The position numbers and the translations under genes are program-made. Positions 1-7,695 of a DNA stretch of 64,000 nt are shown here, one piece after another. The stretch covers positions 62,001 through 126,000 of the forward strand of contig RZYP01000001.1 of the NCBI GenBank assembly GCA_009930275.1. The letters run 5' to 3'. Source of the DNA: Negativicutes bacterium. GTDB lineage: Bacteria; Bacillota_C; Negativicutes; Acidaminococcales; Acidaminococcaceae. Numbering within the stretch: the stretch's first letter is position 1; each line of letters begins with the position of its first letter. The notes beneath the pieces are model-generated. The model was given only the letters and a program-made list of their open reading frames with translations, made no database searches and was not told where the DNA came from.

Positions 1-534
1 AGAAATGTCGATATCACCCATTTTGTTCATGACAATCAAGTTTATGGCCTCACGAAGGGGCAGGCTTCGCCAACTTCTGACCTTGGTTATATTACTGATT
101 TGCAACCGAATGGGTCAAGTAATATTCCGCTTAATCCAATACTTTTAGCCATTGCGTTGGGCGGCGGGTTTGTTGCCAGAGCCTTTAGCGGGGAACGTGA
201 ACACTTGATTGAGGTAATGATGGCAGGAATTAAGCATAAAGGCTATGCTTTAATCGATATTTTGCAGCCCTGTGTAAGTTTTAATAAAGTTAATACGTAT
301 CAATGGTACAAGGAGAGAATTTATAAATTGGGAGACGGCTACGATCCGCAGAATAAATTGCTGGCAATGGAAAAGTCCATGGAATGGGGTGACAAAATCC
401 CTATAGGAATTTTTTATAAAGAGGAAAAGCCTGATTTTCATGACAAAATTGATTTTTTAAAAACTGGAGCGTCTTTAGTAGATATAGACATCGATCTGGA
501 TAAGATAAGCAGATTTATGAAGGATTTTATGTAA
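1..534 (+). CDS. 2-oxoacid:ferredoxin oxidoreductase beta subunit, C-terminal part
   Basis: The 5' end lies outside the window; the open frame runs from base 1 to a TAA. It encodes about 177 residues of the thiamine-diphosphate subunit of a 2-oxoacid:ferredoxin oxidoreductase, which oxidises a 2-oxoacid to its acyl-CoA and reduces ferredoxin in the cytoplasm. Near the visible start is the family segment HDNQVYGLTKGQASPTS, and further on DILQPCVSFNKVNTYQWY, both typical of KorB/PorB-type beta subunits. The family is usually about 280 residues, so roughly 100 are missing. The alpha (and possibly gamma) subunit should lie just upstream. Substrate (pyruvate, 2-oxoglutarate, branched or aromatic oxoacid) cannot be decided from this end. 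Confidence 0.88.
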   Translation, partial: RNVDITHFVHDNQVYGLTKGQASPTSDLGYITDLQPNGSSNIPLNPILLAIALGGGFVARAFSGEREHLIEVMMAGIKHKGYALIDILQPCVSFNKVNTYQWYKERIYKLGDGYDPQNKLLAMEKSMEWGDKIPIGIFYKEEKPDFHDKIDFLKTGASLVDIDIDLDKISRFMKDFM

Positions 535-771
535 GCAGCGAGAGTTGATTCAAAGCATGAAAATACCTATAATACTCGGGCAACCCTTCCACCTATGAAA
601 GGGAAAATTATTGTTAAATGAATGGACTTAAAACGTTATTACTTGTGCTTGATTTGAGTTGCATGCGTTATTTTTCTTTGAATTGAAGCATGCTGACATC
701 AATTATGGTATTTGCTCAGCATTAGTGAATAAAACGAGTAAATAAGTCGGTTGAAAAGTTGGTGATAAGTA

Positions 772-1425
772 ATGAAAAAAGTGGTCTGCATAATAACATT
801 GTTATTTTTTGCTTTATTTCTGACTTCATGCAGAGATAGCGAGAAACAAACAAAAGACGGGACATCTGGTGCCACAAAAAGCAGATATAGTGAATTAGAA
901 ATAAATGAATATAAAGGTATAAGACTGGATCCTTCAGTGGGTCCTAGAGACAATTCAATAAAGGGCATTCAAAAGGTTGAAATAACGAACTATGTTTTAA
1001 AAGTAACCGGATTAGTTAAAAATCCAGTTTCTTTGACTTATAAAGAGGTGTTGATGCTTCCGTCTTACGAGAAACTTGTTACATTAAACTGTGTAGAAGG
1101 CTGGCACGCAACAATCCTGTGGAAAGGGGTGCTGCTAAGCGATATCATGAAATTGGCCGAACCTGATACTAAGGCTAATACGGTTATTTTTCACAGCATT
1201 GATGGTTATACAACATCTCTGCCATTAAAGTTGATTTTAGATAAAAGAATTATTTTAGCCTATTCTTCAAATAAAATAACATTACCGCCTGCGCTTGGAT
1301 ATCCTTTTATAGTAGTTGCTGAAGATAAGGCTGGCTATAAATGGGCTAGGTGGGTGACCGAAATTGAATTATCAGATAATGCCAATTATAAAGGTTACTG
1401 GGAACAAAGGGGATATCCAAACTAG
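772..1425 (+). CDS. Lipoprotein with sulfite-oxidase-type molybdopterin-binding domain
   Basis: A 217-residue protein with a Sec/lipoprotein signal (hydrophobic residues 5-17, lipobox LTSC, lipidated Cys20), followed by an oxidoreductase molybdopterin-binding fold as in sulfite oxidase and MsrP/YedY. The segment VTLNCVEGWHA supplies Cys107, the position that ligates molybdenum in this family. No twin-arginine motif is visible, although molybdenum enzymes are normally loaded in the cytoplasm and exported folded by Tat. The ribosome site is weak (GGTGAT before ATG). It begins a three-gene run with the flavoprotein and the sorbosone-dehydrogenase-like lipoprotein downstream. Substrate unknown; the family fold is fairly sure, cofactor occupancy is not. 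Confidence 0.8.
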   Translation: MKKVVCIITLLFFALFLTSCRDSEKQTKDGTSGATKSRYSELEINEYKGIRLDPSVGPRDNSIKGIQKVEITNYVLKVTGLVKNPVSLTYKEVLMLPSYEKLVTLNCVEGWHATILWKGVLLSDIMKLAEPDTKANTVIFHSIDGYTTSLPLKLILDKRIILAYSSNKITLPPALGYPFIVVAEDKAGYKWARWVTEIELSDNANYKGYWEQRGYPN

Positions 1426-1480
1426 ACTAAGACCTTGGGATTATGGTTAAGTTATAGCAAGATCGAAAGGAGAGTGCAAA

Positions 1481-2821
1481 ATGAAGATTATTATTATCGG
1501 CGGGGTAGCAGGAGGAACTACGGCTGCTGCCAAAGCCAGACGTAATGATAAGACGGCCGAGATCAAGATATTCGAAGCTGACCAAGATATTTCCTACGCT
1601 GGTTGTGCGCTGCCCTATTATATAAGTGATAAGATAGCAGATCGCACAGAAGTAGTACCAAGGAATCCTGCTTTCTTTAAACAAAAATATAATATTGATA
1701 TCTTTACCGGCCATCGCGTATTGGAAATTAAACCGGAAGTAAAAATGCTGACGATAGAGAATTTGGCTACGCAAGAAGTATTCGAAGAGACTTATGACAA
1801 ACTTTTACTTGCTACAGGAGCAGTTTCCACAGTATTGCCGATTGAAGGAAGCGATAAAGATAATGTGTTTTATTTGCGTACTGTTGCAAACGCGGACAAA
1901 ATTCGCAAATTCATATTAGAAGAAAATCCAAAAAGTGCTGTGATTGTCGGAACTGGCTTTATCGGGATGGAGTTGGCGGAAAGCTTTTCCACAATGGGTA
2001 TAAAGGTCACCATGGTAGAGCTGGCGCCTCATGTCATGCCAACTTTGGACAGCGAGATGTCGGAAGAGTTGGAGAAGTATTTGCATGAACAAAAAGTGAC
2101 TATTGTTACCGGTGATTCAGCCGTTAGGTTTGATGGCAGTACACTTGTGAACAAAGTCGTATTAAAAAGCGGGAGGGAATTGACTACTGATTTTGTCGTT
2201 ATGGCCGTCGGTATCAAGCCAAATGTTAGTTTGGCACAAAAGGCAGGCGTAAAGTTAGGGCCAACCGGAGCAATTCAAGTAAATGCGAAAATGGAAACAA
2301 GCGTTGAGGATATTTATGCCTGTGGAGACTGCGCTGAAAGCTTTTCTATCATTACCGGAAAGCCGTTTTACAGACCGCTTGGTTCAACGGCAAACAAGAT
2401 GGGGCGTGTAGCCGGCGACCAAATAACCGGAGGTGACTTGGAATTTCAAGGAGGTTTGGGTACAGGTATTTTCAAAGTTTTCGACATGGCGGTTGCCCAA
2501 ACAGGTCTTACCGAGAAAGAAGCTCTCCGCGAAGGATATGAAGTTACAGTAAGCCATGACCTCAAGCCGGACAAGCCTGAGTACTACGATGGACAGGATA
2601 TGCTGATCAAGGCCGTCGCAGACAAAAAAACAGGTAGGGTGCTGGGCGCACAGATTATAGGCACTGCAGGTATTGATAAACGAATAGACATATTCGTCAC
2701 CGCTATCACTTTTGGCGCTAAAGCTGAGGATTTGGCCAATCTTGATCTTGCTTATTCGCCACCATTTTCTACTGCTAAGGATCCGGTAATCTTTACCGGC
2801 ATGATTTTGGGTAAGGGGTAA
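1481..2821 (+). CDS. CoA-disulfide reductase / NADH oxidase-like FAD flavoprotein
   Basis: 446 residues of the class III pyridine nucleotide-disulfide reductase family. It has an N-terminal FAD site (GGVAGG, residues 7-12), the single redox cysteine Cys42 in SYAGCALPYYI, a second dinucleotide site (VGTGFIGME, about 154-162) for NAD(P)H, the FAD segment YACGDCAES, and a C-terminal dimerisation domain. The cysteine context is closer to CoA-disulfide reductases than to NADH oxidases or peroxidases (inference). There is no rhodanese domain at the C-terminus. A good site GAAAGGAGAG precedes the ATG. It sits 55 bases after the molybdopterin-type lipoprotein and 21 before the next lipoprotein, so is probably cotranscribed. 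Cytoplasmic role in thiol or oxygen stress is likely. Confidence 0.85.
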   Translation: MKIIIIGGVAGGTTAAAKARRNDKTAEIKIFEADQDISYAGCALPYYISDKIADRTEVVPRNPAFFKQKYNIDIFTGHRVLEIKPEVKMLTIENLATQEVFEETYDKLLLATGAVSTVLPIEGSDKDNVFYLRTVANADKIRKFILEENPKSAVIVGTGFIGMELAESFSTMGIKVTMVELAPHVMPTLDSEMSEELEKYLHEQKVTIVTGDSAVRFDGSTLVNKVVLKSGRELTTDFVVMAVGIKPNVSLAQKAGVKLGPTGAIQVNAKMETSVEDIYACGDCAESFSIITGKPFYRPLGSTANKMGRVAGDQITGGDLEFQGGLGTGIFKVFDMAVAQTGLTEKEALREGYEVTVSHDLKPDKPEYYDGQDMLIKAVADKKTGRVLGAQIIGTAGIDKRIDIFVTAITFGAKAEDLANLDLAYSPPFSTAKDPVIFTGMILGKG

Positions 2822-2845
2822 AGGCTATTAGGTTGGAGGTGTATG

Positions 2846-3961
2846 ATGAGAAATAGATTTATGTTGTTTGTGTTTATTCAAGTTTTGGCCTTGGCAATTA
2901 TCACAACTGGCTGCGGTAATGCTCAATCAAATATTGATAGCATCAGTATGCCGCCAGGATTCAAAATAAGCATTTATGCGAGCGGAATAGAGGGAGCTCG
3001 TTCTTTGACTTTGGGAGAGAACGGTGTTGTCTTTGTTGGTTCAAGAAGCGCTGGCCGCGTTTACGCGCTTGTTGATGAAAAAGGCGATGGAAATAAAGCC
3101 AAAGTAATAATTACTGCCTCAAATTTAGATACTCCAAATGGCGTGAGTTATCATGATGGCTCGCTATATGTGGCAGAAATTAGCCGTATTTTGCGTTATG
3201 ACAATATAATGGAGACTCTAAATCAGCCAAAGCCACCAGTTGTAGTATATGACGCTCTGCCCAAAGAACGCCACCATGGCTGGAAGTTTATTGGCATAGG
3301 ACCTGATAATAAATTATATGTTCCGGTCGGTGCACCGTGTAATATTTGTGCAAGTGATGACGAAAGATTTGCTAGTATTATGAGAATGAATTTAGACGGA
3401 TCAGAACCAGAAATTTTTGCACACGGCGTTCGCAATACTGTGGGTTTTGATTGGCACCCCATAAGCAGTGAATTGTACTTTACCGATAATGGTCGCGATT
3501 GGCTGGGCGACAATTTGCCACCAGACGAATTGAACCATGCCCCGCAGAAGGGACTACATTTTGGCTATCCCTTCTATTACGGTGACAATTCTGTCGACCC
3601 CGAATTCAAAGAACAAACACAAATCTCAGCTCTTACTAAACCGGCAATCAAACTTGGCGCTCACGTAGCAGCTTTAGGAATGCGTTTCTACACAGGCAAA
3701 ATGTTCCCGGAGGAGTACAGAAACCAAATTTTTATTGCTGAACACGGTTCGTGGAATCGTACAAGTTTGACCGGCTATCGGGTTACATTAGTTCGCTTGC
3801 AAGAGGGCAGGCCTGTGAGCCAGGAAGTTTTTGCCCAGGGTTGGTTGACTACAACTGTTCCGTGGGGCAGACCGGTCGATGTGCTGGTTATGCCGGATGG
3901 AGCGCTTTTAGTGTCAGATGACCGTGCCAATGCAGTCTATCGTATTAGTTACGGAGGTTGA
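2846..3961 (+). CDS. PQQ-dependent sugar (sorbosone/glucose) dehydrogenase-like lipoprotein
   Basis: About 371 residues: lipoprotein signal with lipobox TTGC near residue 23, then a six-bladed beta-propeller of the glucose/sorbosone dehydrogenase family. Family segments visible are GPDNKLYVPVGAPCN, FAHGVRNTVGFDWHP, ELYFTDNGRDWLGDNLPPDE and AEHGSWNR. The protein is probably anchored outside the cytoplasmic membrane and would oxidise sugars with PQQ if that cofactor is available; no PQQ synthesis gene is in the window. Two adjacent ATGs exist; GGAGGT lies 2 bases before the first and 5 before the second, so the second is preferred. Last gene of the run starting at the molybdopterin-type lipoprotein. 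Confidence 0.8.
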   Translation: MRNRFMLFVFIQVLALAIITTGCGNAQSNIDSISMPPGFKISIYASGIEGARSLTLGENGVVFVGSRSAGRVYALVDEKGDGNKAKVIITASNLDTPNGVSYHDGSLYVAEISRILRYDNIMETLNQPKPPVVVYDALPKERHHGWKFIGIGPDNKLYVPVGAPCNICASDDERFASIMRMNLDGSEPEIFAHGVRNTVGFDWHPISSELYFTDNGRDWLGDNLPPDELNHAPQKGLHFGYPFYYGDNSVDPEFKEQTQISALTKPAIKLGAHVAALGMRFYTGKMFPEEYRNQIFIAEHGSWNRTSLTGYRVTLVRLQEGRPVSQEVFAQGWLTTTVPWGRPVDVLVMPDGALLVSDDRANAVYRISYGG

Positions 3962-4050
3962 AATAATGGAAACCAATACGAGTTTCTATGAAAAGTCGAG
4001 GGTGTTCAAGTCATTTTGTAAGGAATGAAAGAACTATTTTAGCAAAAAAT

Positions 4051-4088
4051 GCGCACCAGAAAAATTAAATTCCTGGTGCGCGTTTTGT
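4051..4088. terminator. Bidirectional rho-independent terminator
   Basis: Nine-base-pair stem GCGCACCAG / CTGGTGCGC with a 13-base AT-rich loop, flanked by TTTTGT on the + side and by a run reading ATTTTTTG on the - side. It separates two convergent genes and can serve both. Confidence 0.85.
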
Positions 4089-4162
4089 ATCAACTTGTTC
4101 TTTTGTATAATAATTATTCCAGCATAAGCTAACAATAAATTTTAAAAAGTTTAATAAGGCAT

Positions 4163-4723
4163 TCAGCTTATGCCTGGTATGCTCATTTTGGCGTAACCAG
4201 AGGGAATTTCAAATAGGGAAGAATCCGGTGTAAGAAGGCTGATGTTGCGATACTCATTCCACCAACTTCCGTCAATTGCCGCCGTTTTGACAGACATCGT
4301 TATGCCTGGATCGCTTGAAATCCACTCATAGTGCGAACTTTGGTCATTTATAGTGACTTTGTATTTGTCAGAAGCATAGCCGTTTACTGTCTCCCTGAGG
4401 ATAAAAACACGTTCAACTGCATCCGTTGCTGGCTCGCCGGAAGGCATATGCTTATTATTTGCATCAGCAGGGTTTAAGACCTGCTCCATATACATTTTTG
4501 TTTCTGGCATAAGCAACCAGATAAGCTTTTTATCGTGCCGCGTTATACTAATTATTTCACTTGTCTCCATTCGCATTTTTTCAGAATCCATGTAGATTTT
4601 TCCGTTTTGTCCGTCAGAGCTGTAGATTTCGGCAGAAAAACTCATCGCTGAGGCAGAAGCGGCAAAAATGAAAAGACTGCAAACTGTAGAACATAACAAT
4701 AACATTTTTTTTAGAAAACACAT
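4163..4723 (-). CDS. Secreted LolA-fold-like (DUF4412-type) protein
   Basis: A 186-residue exported protein. Residues 1-26 form a Sec signal with a hydrophobic core and an ASA-like cleavage site (ASASAMS). The mature part has repeated short beta strands with SAEIYSSDGQNGKIYMDSEKMRME and MPETKMYMEQ, a pattern shared with DUF4412 and outer-membrane lipoprotein-sorting (LolA/LolB-like) proteins that bind a lipid or other hydrophobic ligand. Such proteins are usual in diderm cells, which fits a Negativicutes host. GGGAGAAAAGG precedes the ATG. It stands alone, convergent with the upstream operon and divergent from the acetyltransferase. Family call is by pattern only; ligand unknown. Confidence 0.6.
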   Translation of the reverse strand: MCFLKKMLLLCSTVCSLFIFAASASAMSFSAEIYSSDGQNGKIYMDSEKMRMETSEIISITRHDKKLIWLLMPETKMYMEQVLNPADANNKHMPSGEPATDAVERVFILRETVNGYASDKYKVTINDQSSHYEWISSDPGITMSVKTAAIDGSWWNEYRNISLLTPDSSLFEIPSGYAKMSIPGIS

Positions 4724-5026
4724 TACCTTTTCTCCCTTCCATGTTGCTCTAATTAGTAACCAAGTACTTTTTCAATGTTTGGATAAAAATATAAAGGTTA
4801 GGTGTGAGAATTTTGCATACAATAAATTACAAAGTAATTTATCTATTTAATAATATAGCACATAATCCCGAAAAATAAATAGATTTCTGAACAACTTAGA
4901 ACAAGCCGACAGTAATTGAAGATGTTGTGACTAGGAAAGAGAGAAATAATTGACAGCCTAATCGCCACGCATGATAATCATATTAGATTCAGCAATTGCT
5001 ATTGTGATAAGACTTGAGGTGATATT
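4724..5026. other. Divergent intergenic region
   Basis: About 300 AT-rich bases between two divergent genes. The right side holds a near-consensus promoter for the acetyltransferase, a short palindrome ATGATAATCAT over its -10 element and a second palindrome AGCAATTGCT just downstream. No convincing promoter was seen for the left gene, and no small gene with a ribosome site. Confidence 0.6.
4950..4978 (+). promoter_or_regulatory. Sigma-A promoter of the acetyltransferase gene
   Basis: TTGACA (4950-4955), a 17-base spacer and GATAAT (4973-4978). The expected start is near 4985, leaving a leader of about 40 bases. The -10 hexamer lies inside the odd palindrome ATGATAATCAT. Confidence 0.75.
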
Positions 5027-5527
5027 GTGAGTATGAAAATCAAGATTAGGGAGATGTCCCCGGAAGATAAGGTGCCTATAATTGATATTTTCAACTATTA
5101 TGTTGAATATAGTTTTGCGGCATATCCGGAAAATAAAGCAGATTACAATCTTTATAATTTTTTCTTAAAATCTTCAGATGGTTATCCAACGGTTGTAGCA
5201 CAAGACGAAGACGGCGAATTATTGGGCTTTGGCATGCTGAGGGCTTACGATATGATGTCCGTATTTAAAAAAACCGCGGAAATATCATATTTTATCAAGC
5301 CAGGCTACACAGGTAGAGGCATTGGCAAGATTATGCTGGCAAAATTACTGGATGACGCAAAAAGAGTCGGTATTACCTGCATACTTGCGAATATAAGCTC
5401 GTTTAATAGCGGAAGCATCAGGTTTCACCAACAAAACGGTTTTATTGAATGTGGAAGATTTAATAATATAGGCAGGAAGAACGGCAAAGATTTTGGAGTA
5501 GTCTGGATGCAAAAACAAATATTATGA
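5027..5527 (+). CDS. GNAT-family N-acetyltransferase (phosphinothricin acetyltransferase-like)
   Basis: 166 residues with the GNAT fold. The acetyl-CoA site is FIKPGYTGRGIGKIML (the Q/RxxGxG/A loop), and the C-terminal part has IRFHQQNGFIECGRF, the usual late strand and helix. The layout resembles phosphinothricin/methionine-sulfone acetyltransferases (MnaT/Pat type), so an amino-acid-like or amine substrate is plausible but unproven. GTG is taken as start because GAGGTGAT lies at the correct distance; the in-frame ATG two codons later is too far away. Single-gene unit with its own promoter. Cytoplasmic. Confidence 0.82.
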   Translation: MSMKIKIREMSPEDKVPIIDIFNYYVEYSFAAYPENKADYNLYNFFLKSSDGYPTVVAQDEDGELLGFGMLRAYDMMSVFKKTAEISYFIKPGYTGRGIGKIMLAKLLDDAKRVGITCILANISSFNSGSIRFHQQNGFIECGRFNNIGRKNGKDFGVVWMQKQIL

Positions 5528-5678
5528 AGAAATTTGATGGTTCGAGGCAAATATAGCAGGGGGAAAATTTCTTTTGACCGAAAAACTTATTATTGTATTA
5601 GAAATAATAACGATATGATAAAATTGAATTATATATCAAACTTATTGCTTTTAATAAAGGCGTAGAAAGGAATAGTTT

Positions 5679-5969
5679 ATGAAAATTAAAGTTTGCGTTG
5701 GATCCAAATGTACAATGATGGGGGCGGACGGGATAATAGTCAGCCTTGAAAATTTGAAAGAAACCATCCTGGCGAAGAAAGGCGTTAATCCTGACTTTTC
5801 CTTGGAAATTGAAGTAGTAAGATGCTTGGGAGAGTGCAAGAATAAGCAGGGGATTTCTCCGGTTGTTACAGTTGACGGAGTTGTGCATTGCAACGCTTCT
5901 CGTGAGGAAATTATGTCTTTAATATTGGATGCTGCTTTTGACTGCCATGATCACCAATTGGGCAATTGA
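5679..5969 (+). CDS. Thioredoxin-like [2Fe-2S] ferredoxin (NuoE/HydC-like subunit)
   Basis: 96 residues with four cysteines in the order Cys6-x4-Cys11 ... Cys49-x3-Cys53 (CVGSKC, CLGEC), the [2Fe-2S] pattern of the thioredoxin-like ferredoxins found in NuoE and hydrogenase small subunits. It would pass electrons in the cytoplasm. AGAAAGGA precedes the ATG. Only 35 bases separate it from the hydrogenase gene, so it is probably that enzyme's electron partner (inference). The C-terminal tail after residue 85 is His/Asp rich. Shorter than NuoE (about 160 residues) because the N-terminal helical part is missing, as is common in small hydrogenase-linked versions. Confidence 0.85.
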   Translation: MKIKVCVGSKCTMMGADGIIVSLENLKETILAKKGVNPDFSLEIEVVRCLGECKNKQGISPVVTVDGVVHCNASREEIMSLILDAAFDCHDHQLGN

Positions 5970-6004
5970 AAAGATAACAACTAAAAGGCAAGGGGATAAA
6001 AACC

Positions 6005-7510
6005 GTGAAAGAATCTTATAATGACATCATTAAGATAAGAAGAATGGTCTTTGCGGACATTGCAAGAATTGCCTACGACGATGTCGATCTGAAGAAGCTT
6101 GGCGATGAAACCTATCGGCTGATACCGGGCGAGAAGGCGCATTATAGAGAAAATGTCTTCAGGGAAAGAGCAGTAATTGGTGAGAGACTAAGGTTGGCTC
6201 TCGGCCTTGATGCAAGAACAGCTGCGGAAACAGGGCCGATTTCAGAGGGAATTGAAGAGATAGATGTTGATACCAGAGTATATACGCCGCCGTTGGTGTC
6301 CGTAATCAAGATTGCCTGTGAGGCTTGCCCTACCAGGACGGTAATCGTTACCGATAACTGTCGGAAATGTTTAGCTCATCCTTGCAAGAATGTTTGTCCA
6401 AAGAACGCCATAACAATTGAAAAGCGGGGAGCAGTTATTGACCAGGCGAAGTGCATAAAATGCGGCCGCTGCAAGAATGAGTGCCCCTACCACGCAATTG
6501 TGGAATATGACAGGCCCTGTTCGGCCAGCTGTGGAGTCAAGGCCATTGGGTCAGATTATCTTGGACGTGCGGAAATTGACGACTCGAAATGCGTAGCTTG
6601 CGGGAATTGCATTCAGGAATGCCCCTTCGGCGCTATTTCTGACAAGTCGGAAATTTACCAGCTTATCAAAACAATCAAGAGCGGCAAGGAAGTCTATGCA
6701 ATTATCGCGCCTTCCTTCGCAGGACAATTCGGAGCCTTGACTACGCCGGAACAGGTTTTTGCCGGAATCAGGCAGCTGGGAATCCAGGAAGTTGTCGAGG
6801 TTGGCCTTGGTGCTGATATTACCACGTTAAACGAGGCCAATGAATTTATTGAGACAGTACCCGAAAAAGAGCCATTTATGGGCACTAGCTGCTGTTATTC
6901 CTGGAAGCTGATGGTGGAAAAGAATTTCCCGGAGATTAACGATTATATATCAGAATCAAGTACCCCAATGGTCTATTCCTCACACTATATTAAAAAGAAC
7001 CATCCTGATTGCAAGGTCGTTTTTATTGGACCATGCATCTCCAAAAAACTGGAAGCGCTGCAGGAACACGTCAAAGACTATGTTGACTTCGTTATAACTT
7101 TTGAAGAACTAATGGGGATGTTCGTCTCTCAGGGAATCGAACCTTCCGAAATTGAAGTGGACGGAAAAATAGAACAGGCCTCTGTTACAGGGAGAGGATA
7201 CGCTGTCGGAGGCGGCGTGGCTCACGCGGTTGAGGCCAGAATACATGAAATCAACCCTGACCGGGATGTAAAAATAGAATGTGCGGAAGGCCTTGCTGAT
7301 TGTGTGAAACTTATGAAGCTGGCAAAGGCGGGACTAAAAAATGGAATGCTTCTAGAAGGAATGGCATGTAATTACGGCTGTATTGGCGGGCCGGGGACAG
7401 TTGTTACAGCGGCTCGTGCCAGAAAGAGCGTGGCTGATTTCGCAAAAGAATCTCCTTTTTCGTCACCCTCAGAAAATAAGAACATTACTCCGGAAGAAAT
7501 GCCGAAATAG
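6005..7510 (+). CDS. [FeFe] hydrogenase, group-B-like, with ferredoxin domain
   Basis: 501 residues. After an N-terminal region of about 100 residues come cysteine clusters CRKCLAHPCKNVCP, CIKCGRCKNECP and CVACGNCIQECP for [4Fe-4S] centres, then the H-cluster domain. All H-cluster ligands are present: motif L1 TSCCYSW (294-300, with the second Cys used in proton transfer), L2 GPCISKKLE (342-350) and L3 EGMACNYGCIGG (451-462). The L1 and L2 variants (YSW rather than PxW, GPC rather than MPC) fit the monomeric group B rather than the bifurcating group A (from family knowledge). Start is GTG with AAGGGGAT upstream. It makes or uses H2 with ferredoxin; maturation needs HydEFG, of which hydG lies 16 kb downstream. 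Confidence 0.88.
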   Translation: MKESYNDIIKIRRMVFADIARIAYDDVDLKKLGDETYRLIPGEKAHYRENVFRERAVIGERLRLALGLDARTAAETGPISEGIEEIDVDTRVYTPPLVSVIKIACEACPTRTVIVTDNCRKCLAHPCKNVCPKNAITIEKRGAVIDQAKCIKCGRCKNECPYHAIVEYDRPCSASCGVKAIGSDYLGRAEIDDSKCVACGNCIQECPFGAISDKSEIYQLIKTIKSGKEVYAIIAPSFAGQFGALTTPEQVFAGIRQLGIQEVVEVGLGADITTLNEANEFIETVPEKEPFMGTSCCYSWKLMVEKNFPEINDYISESSTPMVYSSHYIKKNHPDCKVVFIGPCISKKLEALQEHVKDYVDFVITFEELMGMFVSQGIEPSEIEVDGKIEQASVTGRGYAVGGGVAHAVEARIHEINPDRDVKIECAEGLADCVKLMKLAKAGLKNGMLLEGMACNYGCIGGPGTVVTAARARKSVADFAKESPFSSPSENKNITPEEMPK

Positions 7511-7534
7511 TAAAATACTATAATGAATATATTA

Positions 7535-7571
7535 AAGTCGCCTAAAGCAATTTTTAGGCGACTTATTTTGC
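7535..7571 (+). terminator. Terminator of the hydrogenase operon
   Basis: Stem AAGTCGCCTA / TAGGCGACTT (7535-7544 with 7555-7564), ten-base loop, followed by ATTTTG. Confidence 0.8.
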
Positions 7572-7695
7572 TAAAATGGGTAACGCATTGAACCCTTGTT
7601 TAGTAGGATGCATCAGATATATAATGACAATTGAAAGTGTGCATTTAATGTGATAGTTAACCAAGTATTAAGTTTGGCTTTTAGGAGCGATGAAA

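Noticed and set aside
5527..5573. Possible terminator AAGAAATTT / AAATTTCTT after the acetyltransferase
   Set aside because: AT-only stem with a 29-base loop; too weak to call.
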